Source: Candidatus Zixiibacteriota bacterium | GTDB taxonomy: Bacteria > Zixibacteria > MSB-5A5 > GN15 > FEB-12 | Assembly (NCBI GenBank): GCA_040752815.1 | Contig: JBFMGC010000022.1 | Location: forward strand, 1 to 45,040 | Direction of reading: 5' to 3' | Length of the DNA stretch: 45,040 nucleotides | Shown here: in pieces, positions 23,693 to 31,808 of the stretch | Position numbering within the stretch: position 1 is the stretch's first letter | Layout: the number at the start of each line of letters is the position of its first letter | Program-made: the position numbers and the translations under genes | Notes under the pieces: generated by a model | The model's input: only the letters and a program-made list of their open reading frames with translations | What the model was told of the DNA's origin: nothing | Databases searched by the model: none

Positions 23693-23727
23693 ATTCTCCG
23701 GATCAAGGGTGGTGATGAGTGCCGGGC

Positions 23728-25413
23728 TCAGTGCACCGGCACCGGCTCGACGGCTTCGACTGCCATGGGAAAGCTGATCGCGATTCGCGTCCCGTTGCCG
23801 GGCGATGATTCGATATCGAGTTCGCCGTGATGATTGTCGATTATTCGACGGCAGACCATCAGGCCGATTCCGTGCCCCGCTTCTTTCGTGGTGAATTGCT
23901 GACGGAATGCCTTGGTGAGTGCGTCGGAATCGAATCCCACGCCAGTGTCCTCGATTGTAAGGCGAAATCGACCGAGTTCCTGATTGGTTTCGACTCCCAC
24001 CCGAATCTCTCGCACCGGGCAGTCGAGCGTGGCATCGGCGGCATTGCGAAAGAGGTTGTACAGGAGCTGCTGAATCTGGGTCGAATCGGCCTGCAGCGAC
24101 ACCGGTTCGAGATCCTGGGGCACGATCAGCTCCACGTCACGGAAACGCTTCTGAGGGCGAAGGTACTCCACGACCTCGACTAACAGCTGATCGAATCTAA
24201 TCAGCTCCTCCTCCGAGGAAATCGATCTCAGATCCATCAGGTTTTCCGCAAAAGACTGGACCTTGCCCAGGGTCGAAGAAACGGTGTCGAGGTATTTCCC
24301 GAGCTTGTCGTAGTTGCCCTTGCCCAGGTGATGCGACAGCATTTCGACATTGCCGACCACCACGCCCAGGAAATTGTTCAATTCGTGACCAATCTCGGCC
24401 GACATAATTCCCCGGGTGGCCATTTTTTCCAGCTCGATAGCCTGGTCCTGCAGCTCCTTCAGGCGGCTGTAGGCCTGCTGCGCTTCCTCAAGGAGATTCA
24501 GGTTTTCCAAGGAGATGGCCAATTGACTGGCTGTAATGGACATGAATTTGAGATCGGTCTGCTTGATTCGGACGGTGTCTTCGCTGGGCGTCAGCAGCAT
24601 AATGCCGTAGAAGGAGGCCGCCCTGACTACCGGAACTGCGATCAGCTGTTCTTGCTCCCCTGTCCATGGGGGGAGCAGAAAGCGACGCAGGTCAGGGTCG
24701 GGCCGCTTGCGGTAGATGGGATGATCCTCGAGGTTGGAGACCAATGTAGGCTCATGAAACTCGATCAACATGCCGTCAGAGACCATCGCGTGGAGCGGAT
24801 CTCGGCCGATCACCTCCTCGTGGGAATTACCGGCCTGCTCGGTTAACATGACGTAAGCCTCGGAGGCGGTGTCGAAGTAGAGCACGGAACCGCGCTCGCA
24901 CTTCAGGTGCATCATGGCGAACTTCAACGACGACGCCACCAGCGACTTGCGGTCGCCGGCAGCAAAGAGCATGTTGCTGAGATCGGAGAGCGAATTCAGC
25001 TGGTCATGGGAAGCTGCCGCGGCGACAGCCTGCAGCTTGTCGAGGCTGTTGCGAACCGCCTGGCGAATATCGGAGAGCTCGAAAGGCTTCATGATGTAGT
25101 CGAGCGCTCCCCGCTTGATGGCGTCTTTGGCCGAACTCAGCGAGGCGTAGCCGGTCATGAAGATCACGCCGATACTCGGGTTGAGCGCGCGCGCCTGCTC
25201 CACGAGATCGGTGCCGCTCATTTTAGGCATGCGGATATCGGTGATCAGCAGATCGATCGGTTGAGTCCTCAGGATCGCCAGGGCCTCGGCGCCGCTGTTG
25301 GCAGTGAGCACATGATACCCCTCCTCCTCAAGGGCGTCGCGCACCAGCGACTGTACGATTTCTTCGTCGTCTACCGCCAGGATGCGGCAAACCCAGGACG
25401 TCGTGTCGCTCAT
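23728..25413 (-). CDS. REC-GAF-histidine kinase fusion
   Basis: Soluble signalling protein of 561 residues with no membrane segment. An N-terminal receiver domain (about 9-120) has the acidic pair VDDEE and phosphoacceptor D59 in LLITDIRMPKMSG. A GAF-like domain follows (about 145-305). The kinase domain has H343 in SAEIGHELNNFLG, then an ATPase region with NLFRNAADAT, EDTGVGFD and GHGIGLMVCRRII. The phosphoacceptor helix is slightly divergent but keeps HELNN. The protein can thus receive a phosphate on its REC domain and also act as a kinase, as in a relay. The start at 25413 makes an ATGA overlap with the preceding receiver gene; a longer frame to 25488 would read back through that gene. 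It is the last gene of a five-gene operon. Confidence 0.92.
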   Translation of the reverse strand: MSDTTSWVCRILAVDDEEIVQSLVRDALEEEGYHVLTANSGAEALAILRTQPIDLLITDIRMPKMSGTDLVEQARALNPSIGVIFMTGYASLSSAKDAIKRGALDYIMKPFELSDIRQAVRNSLDKLQAVAAAASHDQLNSLSDLSNMLFAAGDRKSLVASSLKFAMMHLKCERGSVLYFDTASEAYVMLTEQAGNSHEEVIGRDPLHAMVSDGMLIEFHEPTLVSNLEDHPIYRKRPDPDLRRFLLPPWTGEQEQLIAVPVVRAASFYGIMLLTPSEDTVRIKQTDLKFMSITASQLAISLENLNLLEEAQQAYSRLKELQDQAIELEKMATRGIMSAEIGHELNNFLGVVVGNVEMLSHHLGKGNYDKLGKYLDTVSSTLGKVQSFAENLMDLRSISSEEELIRFDQLLVEVVEYLRPQKRFRDVELIVPQDLEPVSLQADSTQIQQLLYNLFRNAADATLDCPVREIRVGVETNQELGRFRLTIEDTGVGFDSDALTKAFRQQFTTKEAGHGIGLMVCRRIIDNHHGELDIESSPGNGTRIAISFPMAVEAVEPVPVH

Positions 25414-25778
25414 TTGACTCTTGCCTTTTCCAGGCCCTTCTCGATTACGTCGCGAAGCTGTTCGAGTCCGAACGGCTTGCGCAGGCAAGTGAATTCAGTC
25501 GAGCTTTGTATCATATCATACAGCTCATCGGGGAGCGAATCGGTGAAGACGAACTCCATTCCGTGGCGATCCTTCCCCAACTCTTTCAGCAGCTGATATC
25601 CGTTCTTGCCCGGCAAGTGCAGATCACAGATGCAGATATCATAGCCGCCGCTTCGCGCCTTCGCGAGGCCATCCTGGCCGTCGGAAGCGGTGTCAACCTG
25701 GTGGCCCAGCTCGCCCAGGTATTCGGTGAGCAGTTCGCGAATGACCGAGGAATCGTCGACGACCAGTATCTTAGCCAT
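25410..25778 (-). CDS. single-domain response regulator (CheY-like)
   Basis: Stand-alone receiver of 122 residues. All active-site parts are present: VVDDS at residues 6-10, phosphoacceptor D52 in ICICDLHLPGKNG, a Thr in FVFTD and the Lys in CLRKPF. No output domain is present, so it acts by binding partners or shuttling phosphate. GGAGG lies 5 bases before its ATG. It overlaps the previous receiver gene by 8 bases and the next gene by 4, so all three should be made together in fixed ratio. Confidence 0.93.
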   Translation of the reverse strand: MAKILVVDDSSVIRELLTEYLGELGHQVDTASDGQDGLAKARSGGYDICICDLHLPGKNGYQLLKELGKDRHGMEFVFTDSLPDELYDMIQSSTEFTCLRKPFGLEQLRDVIEKGLEKARVK

Positions 25779-26157
25779 CGCTGCCTCCGTTGGGCTCGAG
25801 CGCGTCGCTGACAGCTTGCATCAGCTCTTTGATACTGAACGGTTTGGCCAGAAAGGCGCAGGCCCCGTGGCTGACCGACTGGCTCACCGTGTGGAGACTG
25901 GAATAGCCGGAGATTACAATCACTTTGGTGTTGGGGTGAAGCTCCCGGGCTGCCTTGACGACCTCCTGACCCGGCACCTTCGGCATACGCAGATCGGTGA
26001 TGACCAGATCGAATTGGCGTTCCTTGAGCCGGGCTATGGCTTGATCGCCGTCGCAGGCCACCGCAACGTCGTATTCCTCAAGTACTTCCGACAGGAAATC
26101 ACGGATGATCTCCTCGTCATCTACGATGAGAATGGAATGATTTGCAGTCGCTCCCAT
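25771..26157 (-). CDS. single-domain response regulator (CheY-like)
   Basis: Stand-alone receiver of 128 residues with a complete active site: IVDDEE at 11-16, phosphoacceptor D55 in LVITDLRMPKVPG, Ser in VISGYSS and Lys in FLAKPFS. The sequence style (TDLRMP, SGYSS) resembles NtrC-type receivers, but there is no AAA or DNA-binding domain. It starts 16 bases after the membrane kinase gene ends and is probably its direct target. Confidence 0.93.
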   Translation of the reverse strand: MGATANHSILIVDDEEIIRDFLSEVLEEYDVAVACDGDQAIARLKERQFDLVITDLRMPKVPGQEVVKAARELHPNTKVIVISGYSSLHTVSQSVSHGACAFLAKPFSIKELMQAVSDALEPNGGSDG

Positions 26158-26173
26158 GTGCCGTCAGCGCGTA

Positions 26174-27847
26174 CTAAGCTTTCTGTTCGCTCTCTGCTTT
26201 TTCCGCTATATCGGCTGACGGCTCCGGTTTCTGTACAGGTATGATAACGGTGAACGTGGTTCCACGGCCCGTCTCGGATTCGACGGTTATCTCGCCGCCG
26301 TGCTCCTTGACGATTCCATAGCTGACCGACAGACCCAGGCCGGTTCCCTTGCCGACCTCTTTGGTCGTGAAGAACGGCTCGAAAATCTTCTTGAGGTTCT
26401 CCCTGTCGATGCCGTGGCCGTGGTCGATTATGGCGACCTCGACTGTCCCCCCGAACTGGCCAAGAGCCGGGCAATAACGGGTGCTGACCGTGATGGTCGA
26501 CCCCGGCTTTGACGCGTGCATGGCATTGATTATCAGATTGGTAAACACCTGCTGCAACTGGCCGGCGTTGCCCTGGATGACCGGGATATCAGATGCCATT
26601 TCCACTTTTAGTTCCATCTGGCTAATGCGGAGCTGATGCTCGACAAACGACAACGTCTGTTCGAGGGTTTGGTTGATGTTTACTTCCTCGAACTCGACGG
26701 TCCGCGAGGACCGTGAGAACCTGAGCAGGTTTTGCACGATCGTCTTGCAGCGCCTGGCCTGGAGTTCGATATCGCCCACGTACCGAACGTAGCTCTCGAT
26801 CTCCTTGGGCGTGGTCCTCTCGGGTGTATTCTTGCGCAGCTTTTCGAGCGTGAACTGGGCATAGCCGAGGATTCCGCCCAGTGGGTTATTCAGTTCGTGA
26901 GCTACTCCCGCCGCCAGTTGGCCGATAGCGCTCATTTTCTCCGACTGAATGAGCTGGGCCTGGGCTTCCTCGAGCTGCTGGGTGCGCTCGATAATCTTCT
27001 CTTCCAGAGTCCGGTTGTACTGCTCAATCTCCTCGCGCGACTGCTTGAGGAAGCTGGTCATCCGGTTGAAAGTCTCGGCAAGCCGGCCGATTTCGTCGCT
27101 GCGATCGACCGTGACGATCGTACTGAAATCACCGCGGCTGATCTGGTCGGTCGCCTCGGCCAGCAGCGTGATCGGCTTGACCACCTTGCTGACGATCACG
27201 GTCACCACGATGATCGTTAGCAGCAATACCAACGCAGCCAGGAGGATGACGGCGCGAGCCGCTTCGGTGGTGGCCTTATCCATGCTGTCCATGGACATGC
27301 CCAGTTCGATCCAGCCGATAGTCTCCGCGACTGTTGACGCGGTCATGGTCTGATCGAGACTTCCGGTCAGGCCGAGGGACTCGCGGTGGACCACCTGCTT
27401 CTCATGGGTAATCGGAGCGATCAGTACCAGCAGCTTGTGGCCGTGCTCATCCTCATAGTAGTCCGAAACGAGCGTCATCTGATGTTGGGCGTCCTCGCGT
27501 AGCGCGGTCAGTTGCTCACGGGCGAGATGGTTCTGGCCTAAATGGGAAAGAACGATACCGTCAAGGTTGCGAATCAGGCAGTAATCAACTGACGCGAACC
27601 GCTGGGTGCCTTCCAGCAGGGCGTCCAGTTCATAGATGGACTCGAACAGCACGCCGCTCTCGGCATTTACCGCGAGGATCTTGATAATAGTCTCGCCGGT
27701 GGCACGAAGCTCCCGCCTAAAACCGTCCGCTTGGCGGTTGATAAGGTAGCCGCTGATGATGGCTATACAAACCACCACGATTACGGAGATCGGCAGTACG
27801 AAACGCAGCCTGAGGTTGGCATTGGAGGCCAGCCATCGCCGGGTCAT
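26174..27847 (-). CDS. membrane sensor histidine kinase with HAMP domain
   Basis: Sensor kinase of 557 residues. First membrane segment about 14-36; periplasmic sensor domain about 37-197; second membrane segment about 198-220; HAMP about 221-275; coiled coil about 275-303. H317 is in [12 protein letters not shown]. The ATPase carries an N-box (NLIINAMHA, about 437-445), DHGHGID and GKGTGLGLS. The last 20 residues are acidic and low in complexity. Its ATG overlaps the stop of the substrate-binding-protein gene (ATGA), which strongly links the two products. The periplasmic domain probably reads the state of that binding protein. Confidence 0.93.
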   Translation of the reverse strand: MTRRWLASNANLRLRFVLPISVIVVVCIAIISGYLINRQADGFRRELRATGETIIKILAVNAESGVLFESIYELDALLEGTQRFASVDYCLIRNLDGIVLSHLGQNHLAREQLTALREDAQHQMTLVSDYYEDEHGHKLLVLIAPITHEKQVVHRESLGLTGSLDQTMTASTVAETIGWIELGMSMDSMDKATTEAARAVILLAALVLLLTIIVVTVIVSKVVKPITLLAEATDQISRGDFSTIVTVDRSDEIGRLAETFNRMTSFLKQSREEIEQYNRTLEEKIIERTQQLEEAQAQLIQSEKMSAIGQLAAGVAHELNNPLGGILGYAQFTLEKLRKNTPERTTPKEIESYVRYVGDIELQARRCKTIVQNLLRFSRSSRTVEFEEVNINQTLEQTLSFVEHQLRISQMELKVEMASDIPVIQGNAGQLQQVFTNLIINAMHASKPGSTITVSTRYCPALGQFGGTVEVAIIDHGHGIDRENLKKIFEPFFTTKEVGKGTGLGLSVSYGIVKEHGGEITVESETGRGTTFTVIIPVQKPEPSADIAEKAESEQKA

Positions 27848-28797
27848 CGGTAGACCTCCTTGGCGACAGCCACCAGCTCGGCCGGAATATCAACCTGGAC
27901 ATGCTTGGCGGTTTTTTCGTTATAGTGAAACCAGATGATATCCGGAGTAGTGACCGGGATGTCACCGGGTTTGGCTCCGTTCAGAATCTCGATCGCCAAT
28001 TGACCGGCCTGGCGTCCAATGGCCTTGTAGTCGAAATCGAGTGCGAAAAGCGCCCCGGACTCGACCACGTACCGGGAAAAACCCATGAAGGGGAGTCCCT
28101 TGCGAAGTGAATTCAACAGAATGAACTTTGTTGACTGCGGATCGAACAGGTTCTGGTCGGCCACCGACCAGAGTCCCTGCGCGCAGGCTGCCAGTGAGTC
28201 GAGAGCGCGGGGGAGATCTCTGGGGGTGGTTATTTCCAGAGAGATAAGTTCCAGCCCCATGGCCGATGCTATCACCCGTGCAGGGGCGATCAACTTGGCG
28301 GTATTCGATGTGTACAGCACGCCGACTCGTTTGAGATTCGGTATGATCTGCCGGAAATACCGAAATTGAATTTCGACTGGAATATCGAGCGACGCGCCAG
28401 TTACATGGCCGCCGGGACGACCAACGGATTGCACGAAGCCGGAGATGACCGGGTACTTCACGGAGGAAAAGACAATGGGCAGGGTGGGAAAATTATCCTT
28501 GGCGATCTGGGTCGCGCCGCTGCCCACGGTCACCAGCAGGTCCGGTTTCAGCGAACGGATCGACTGCAGCTCACCCGATATGGCCGCCGGGTCCGCGCTG
28601 AGCTGTACCGTATGAACGACCGCTGAGTCGCTCTTTTCCTTAATAACGGAACGGGCGCCGCTGATGGTCCGGTTGGTGGCGGTGAGCGTGTCGGTCGACA
28701 GGATCACCACGGTCGGGGACGCAGCCACAACAGCACCGCTTGACAGGCACAGCGTTGCCAGGGCGATGAGGAGTATGTTGCGAGCGGCGAAGTTCAC
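27844..28797 (-). CDS. ABC-type substrate-binding protein, probably a sensor partner
   Basis: Exported periplasmic binding protein of 317 residues. It has a signal peptide (about 1-25, ending AVVAAS) and the two-lobed fold of the ABC_sub_bind family (PF04392, related to TrpX/YtrQ types). Typical segments are KPDLLVTVGSGATQIAKD, FSSVKYPV, GGHVTGASLDIPVEIQFRYFRQIIPNLKRVGVLY and the C-terminal GRQAGQLAIEILNGAKPGDIPV. No permease or ATPase gene accompanies it. Instead the next gene is a sensor kinase, overlapping by 4 bases, so it probably presents a ligand to that kinase rather than feeding a transporter. The start codon is GTG at 28797; there is no better start nearby, and the signal peptide supports it. 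The ligand is unknown. Confidence 0.85.
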   Translation of the reverse strand: MNFAARNILLIALATLCLSSGAVVAASPTVVILSTDTLTATNRTISGARSVIKEKSDSAVVHTVQLSADPAAISGELQSIRSLKPDLLVTVGSGATQIAKDNFPTLPIVFSSVKYPVISGFVQSVGRPGGHVTGASLDIPVEIQFRYFRQIIPNLKRVGVLYTSNTAKLIAPARVIASAMGLELISLEITTPRDLPRALDSLAACAQGLWSVADQNLFDPQSTKFILLNSLRKGLPFMGFSRYVVESGALFALDFDYKAIGRQAGQLAIEILNGAKPGDIPVTTPDIIWFHYNEKTAKHVQVDIPAELVAVAKEVYR

Positions 28798-29117
28798 AGA
28801 ATCGGGCAGTCCTCGGTTTGTCTAACCTCTTTTCCCCCCGACACATCGCGGTTTTCGGGCACACGTCGGCAATTGGCCCGGCTCAGTTCTGCTCTGAGTC
28901 GACCGCTGTTCCTATTTGTTATCGGGCAATAGGCGTGAAACTTGACGGATAGCCCCGATGGGAGGGTTCAAGAATCGGAAACTTATAGCTTCCGCTTCAG
29001 TCAAGGAATTCGGTCCGGAGTCGATACTATAATCGTGAGAAATCGCAAGCGGGTCGTTTCGGCGTTCGCAGGTGCCGAGCCGGCCAGGCTCCAACACTAA
29101 TACTAAACGGTGGCATT
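28798..29117. promoter_or_regulatory. divergent promoter region between signalling operon and receptor operon
   Basis: This 320-base gap must hold promoters for both directions. On the plus strand a perfect -10 hexamer TATAAT lies at 29028-29033, about 85 bases before the receptor start, but without a good -35. This may point to activator control or another sigma factor. I could not pick a convincing minus-strand promoter. A 61-codon minus frame (28912-29097) has no protein-like features and is not called. Confidence 0.4.
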
Positions 29118-31793
29118 ATGGTTTTGCAGAGACGGCTGACACTAACGCTTGTTGCGCCGCTGCTGTTTGTACTCATGGTGGCATCCGGTCAGGTACACGC
29201 GACCGTGACAGGGAAAATCTCCGGGGTTGTTATTGATGCCCAGACAGGTAAACCGGTAGAAGGGGCAACGGTATCCGTGGTTTCCAGCAATCTGGCGACC
29301 AAAACGGACGAGGACGGCGAGTACTTCATCATCAACATTCCCATAGGGGAGTACGACCTGGCGGTTACCCATGTGGGTTACGAGCGGGTCGCCAAGAAGG
29401 AGGTGCGCGTCTTGGTAGACCTGACAACGCCGGTCGATTTCGAGGTGAAGCAGGCTACAGCCGAACTGGCCAATGAGGTGGTGGTATACGCCACCGCGCC
29501 GCTCATTCAAAAGGACCTGACGGCATCGCGCATGATCTTCACCGAGGAAAGGCTGAAGAACCTGCCGAACATCACCACGGTGCAGGCGATTCTGACGAAA
29601 TACCCGGGCGTAGTCAGCGACCAGGACTACCAGTTGCACATTCGTGGGGGGCGCTCGGGGCAACTGTCGTACTATTATGACGGCTTCTCCGTTCAGGATC
29701 CGTTCTTTGCAACGTCGGGGATAAGAATCGTGCCCACGGCGCTAGGCGAACTGTCGCTTACCTCGGGAGGATTCTCGGCCGAGTACGGTGAAGCCCTTTC
29801 GGGTGTGGTCAGCGCTGTCACCAAGGAAGGCGGCCCTGATTATAAAGGCAACCTGCGTTTCTTCAAAGGCGCCACCCATCCGTACGACATCTATTCCGCC
29901 GAGTGGGGCAGGCTGAAGACCGTCTCCTCTCATTCGATTGCCGGAAACTTCTCAGGTCCGGTCCCGGGGTTGGACCAAAAGCGTTACAATTTCTTCGCCT
30001 CGGGCGAATACCTGCGCGACAACGGCTATCTCCCACACAACTGGCTGAACTCATATGTCGGAATCAGCAAGTTCACGATGCAGCCGCTTCCGCGCCTGAA
30101 AGTCAAAACCAATGTGTCGGTGGAACAGTCCGATGGAGCCACTTATACCCATCGTGATGTCAACAACCGGTCGTACGATTTCAACCTCGACGGCCTGCCG
30201 GTATGGGAGCAGGATGCCTACCTGGTGGGCATGGTGAGCAACTACGCCGTCAATGACTGGTCGATCGCCTCGCTAACCTACAACCAGTTTTACACCGAGC
30301 GCCAGAGCGGGCCGGCCCATTTGAAAGGGGTTTACTGGAAAGACTGGCCGGGATACTCCGAGGACGCCAACGGAGTGTACAACGGCACGATCGATGATGA
30401 CAACTACGGCAGCGATATAGACTGGACCGACCCGATGCAGGTCACCGGCTTCACGGTCGGCGACGATTTCGAGCCGACCTACGCCTACCGGCAGACCCGA
30501 TACCATTCTCTGTCGGGCAGCTATGTCGCCCAGGTGGACAAGCGTAACCAGATCAAGACCGGGTTTGAGTACCGCCGCTATCACGTGGAATGGGATAAAA
30601 AGCAGTTCTATAATGATCAGCCGTACGGTGAAAAGTACTCGAGTCGCCCCAAGTTAGCATCGGTCTATATCGAAGATAAGCTGGAACAGCGCGATTTCGT
30701 GGTGAATATCGGCCTGCGCTATGATTACCGCGACGCCGACATCTCCTACAACGCGACGCCGGAGGACACGATCGCGCGATACGAGCAGGCCGAGTCCAAG
30801 TCGCGGCTCGCTCCGAGATTGGGCGTGTCGTTCCCGGTCTCTGACCGCACCGCCCTGCACTTCAACTATGGCGTCTACTACCAGGCGCCGCAGTATCGCT
30901 TCCTGTACACGAATCTGCAGGGTGACCGCACTAGCGGACTGCCGATCCTGGGCAATCCCAACCTGGAGCCCGAGGAAACTGTCGCCTATGAGATCGGAGC
31001 TGATCACATGATCGGTAACCAGCTTCGGCTCGACGTCACTGCTTATTACAAGGATATCGAAGACCTGGTAACCACGCGCGAGGTCGGTCAGCTCTCCACC
31101 TATCCGGTGACAAGGTATGTCAACGAGGACTACGGCACAGTAACCGGGTTCGACGTCTCCCTGGAGAAGTTGCCGGTATCCGGGCATCTCAGCGGTTCGA
31201 TCTCCTACGGCTTCATGATCGCCAAGGGGAACAGCTCCGATGCCAACGAACCGTACTACACATATCTGACCTCGAATACCGATACGCTGCCTCCGCTGTC
31301 TCAATACGCCCTTGATTTTGATCAGCGTCATACGGTCACGGCGGTCTTAGACTACCGGGTACCCGCGGGCTGGAAAGGCAACTGGCTGGGCCTGGGGATT
31401 CCGGGGGCATGGGGTATTTCAATGGTTGGTTACTTTGGATCCGGGCTGCCTTACTCGCGCACCGATGCCGACGGCAACCGCCTGGGTGAACGAAACGAGA
31501 ACCGCCTGCCGGCGACATACTCCGTCGACATGCGCTTCAACAAGGACTTCTTCATGGGCCGGGCCGGGCGGATCCTCACGTTCTTCGTCGAGGTCGACAA
31601 CCTTTTCAATCGCAAGAACGTGCTTGACGTCTACTCCCGCACCGGGCTGCCCGATGATGACGCCAATATCCAGGGCGCGGGGCTTTCGCTCGACGAAGAC
31701 GAATTGAACAAATACGATGAACTGTTTGATCACGATCCTCAGAACTTCTCTCCGCCGCGGACTATCCGCACGGGGCTGGAGCTCACCTTCTAA
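29118..31793 (+). CDS. TonB-dependent receptor with carboxypeptidase-regulatory-like domain
   Basis: Outer-membrane receptor of 891 residues. Signal peptide about 1-29; a CarboxypepD_reg-like beta-sandwich (about 30-117, GKISGVVIDAQTGKPVEGATVSV, DGEYFIINIPIGEYDLAVTHVGYE); plug domain (about 130-240, LHIRGGRSGQLSYYYDGFSVQDPF, GFSAEYGEALSGVVSAVTKEGG); then a barrel ending in LELTF with the usual C-terminal Phe. This type is typical of the Bacteroidetes group, including SusC-like and OAR-like proteins. No SusD gene follows. The next genes encode a large exported protein and a PorV-like protein, 15 and 12 bases apart, so the receptor belongs to an export-related operon. The substrate is unknown. 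Confidence 0.92.
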   Translation: MVLQRRLTLTLVAPLLFVLMVASGQVHATVTGKISGVVIDAQTGKPVEGATVSVVSSNLATKTDEDGEYFIINIPIGEYDLAVTHVGYERVAKKEVRVLVDLTTPVDFEVKQATAELANEVVVYATAPLIQKDLTASRMIFTEERLKNLPNITTVQAILTKYPGVVSDQDYQLHIRGGRSGQLSYYYDGFSVQDPFFATSGIRIVPTALGELSLTSGGFSAEYGEALSGVVSAVTKEGGPDYKGNLRFFKGATHPYDIYSAEWGRLKTVSSHSIAGNFSGPVPGLDQKRYNFFASGEYLRDNGYLPHNWLNSYVGISKFTMQPLPRLKVKTNVSVEQSDGATYTHRDVNNRSYDFNLDGLPVWEQDAYLVGMVSNYAVNDWSIASLTYNQFYTERQSGPAHLKGVYWKDWPGYSEDANGVYNGTIDDDNYGSDIDWTDPMQVTGFTVGDDFEPTYAYRQTRYHSLSGSYVAQVDKRNQIKTGFEYRRYHVEWDKKQFYNDQPYGEKYSSRPKLASVYIEDKLEQRDFVVNIGLRYDYRDADISYNATPEDTIARYEQAESKSRLAPRLGVSFPVSDRTALHFNYGVYYQAPQYRFLYTNLQGDRTSGLPILGNPNLEPEETVAYEIGADHMIGNQLRLDVTAYYKDIEDLVTTREVGQLSTYPVTRYVNEDYGTVTGFDVSLEKLPVSGHLSGSISYGFMIAKGNSSDANEPYYTYLTSNTDTLPPLSQYALDFDQRHTVTAVLDYRVPAGWKGNWLGLGIPGAWGISMVGYFGSGLPYSRTDADGNRLGERNENRLPATYSVDMRFNKDFFMGRAGRILTFFVEVDNLFNRKNVLDVYSRTGLPDDDANIQGAGLSLDEDELNKYDELFDHDPQNFSPPRTIRTGLELTF

Positions 31794-31808
31794 GCCGGAG
31801 ACAAGGGC

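Noticed and set aside
28912-29097. Small minus-strand frame in the divergent gap
   Set aside because: No ribosome site and no protein-like composition; it lies where promoters for both operons must be.
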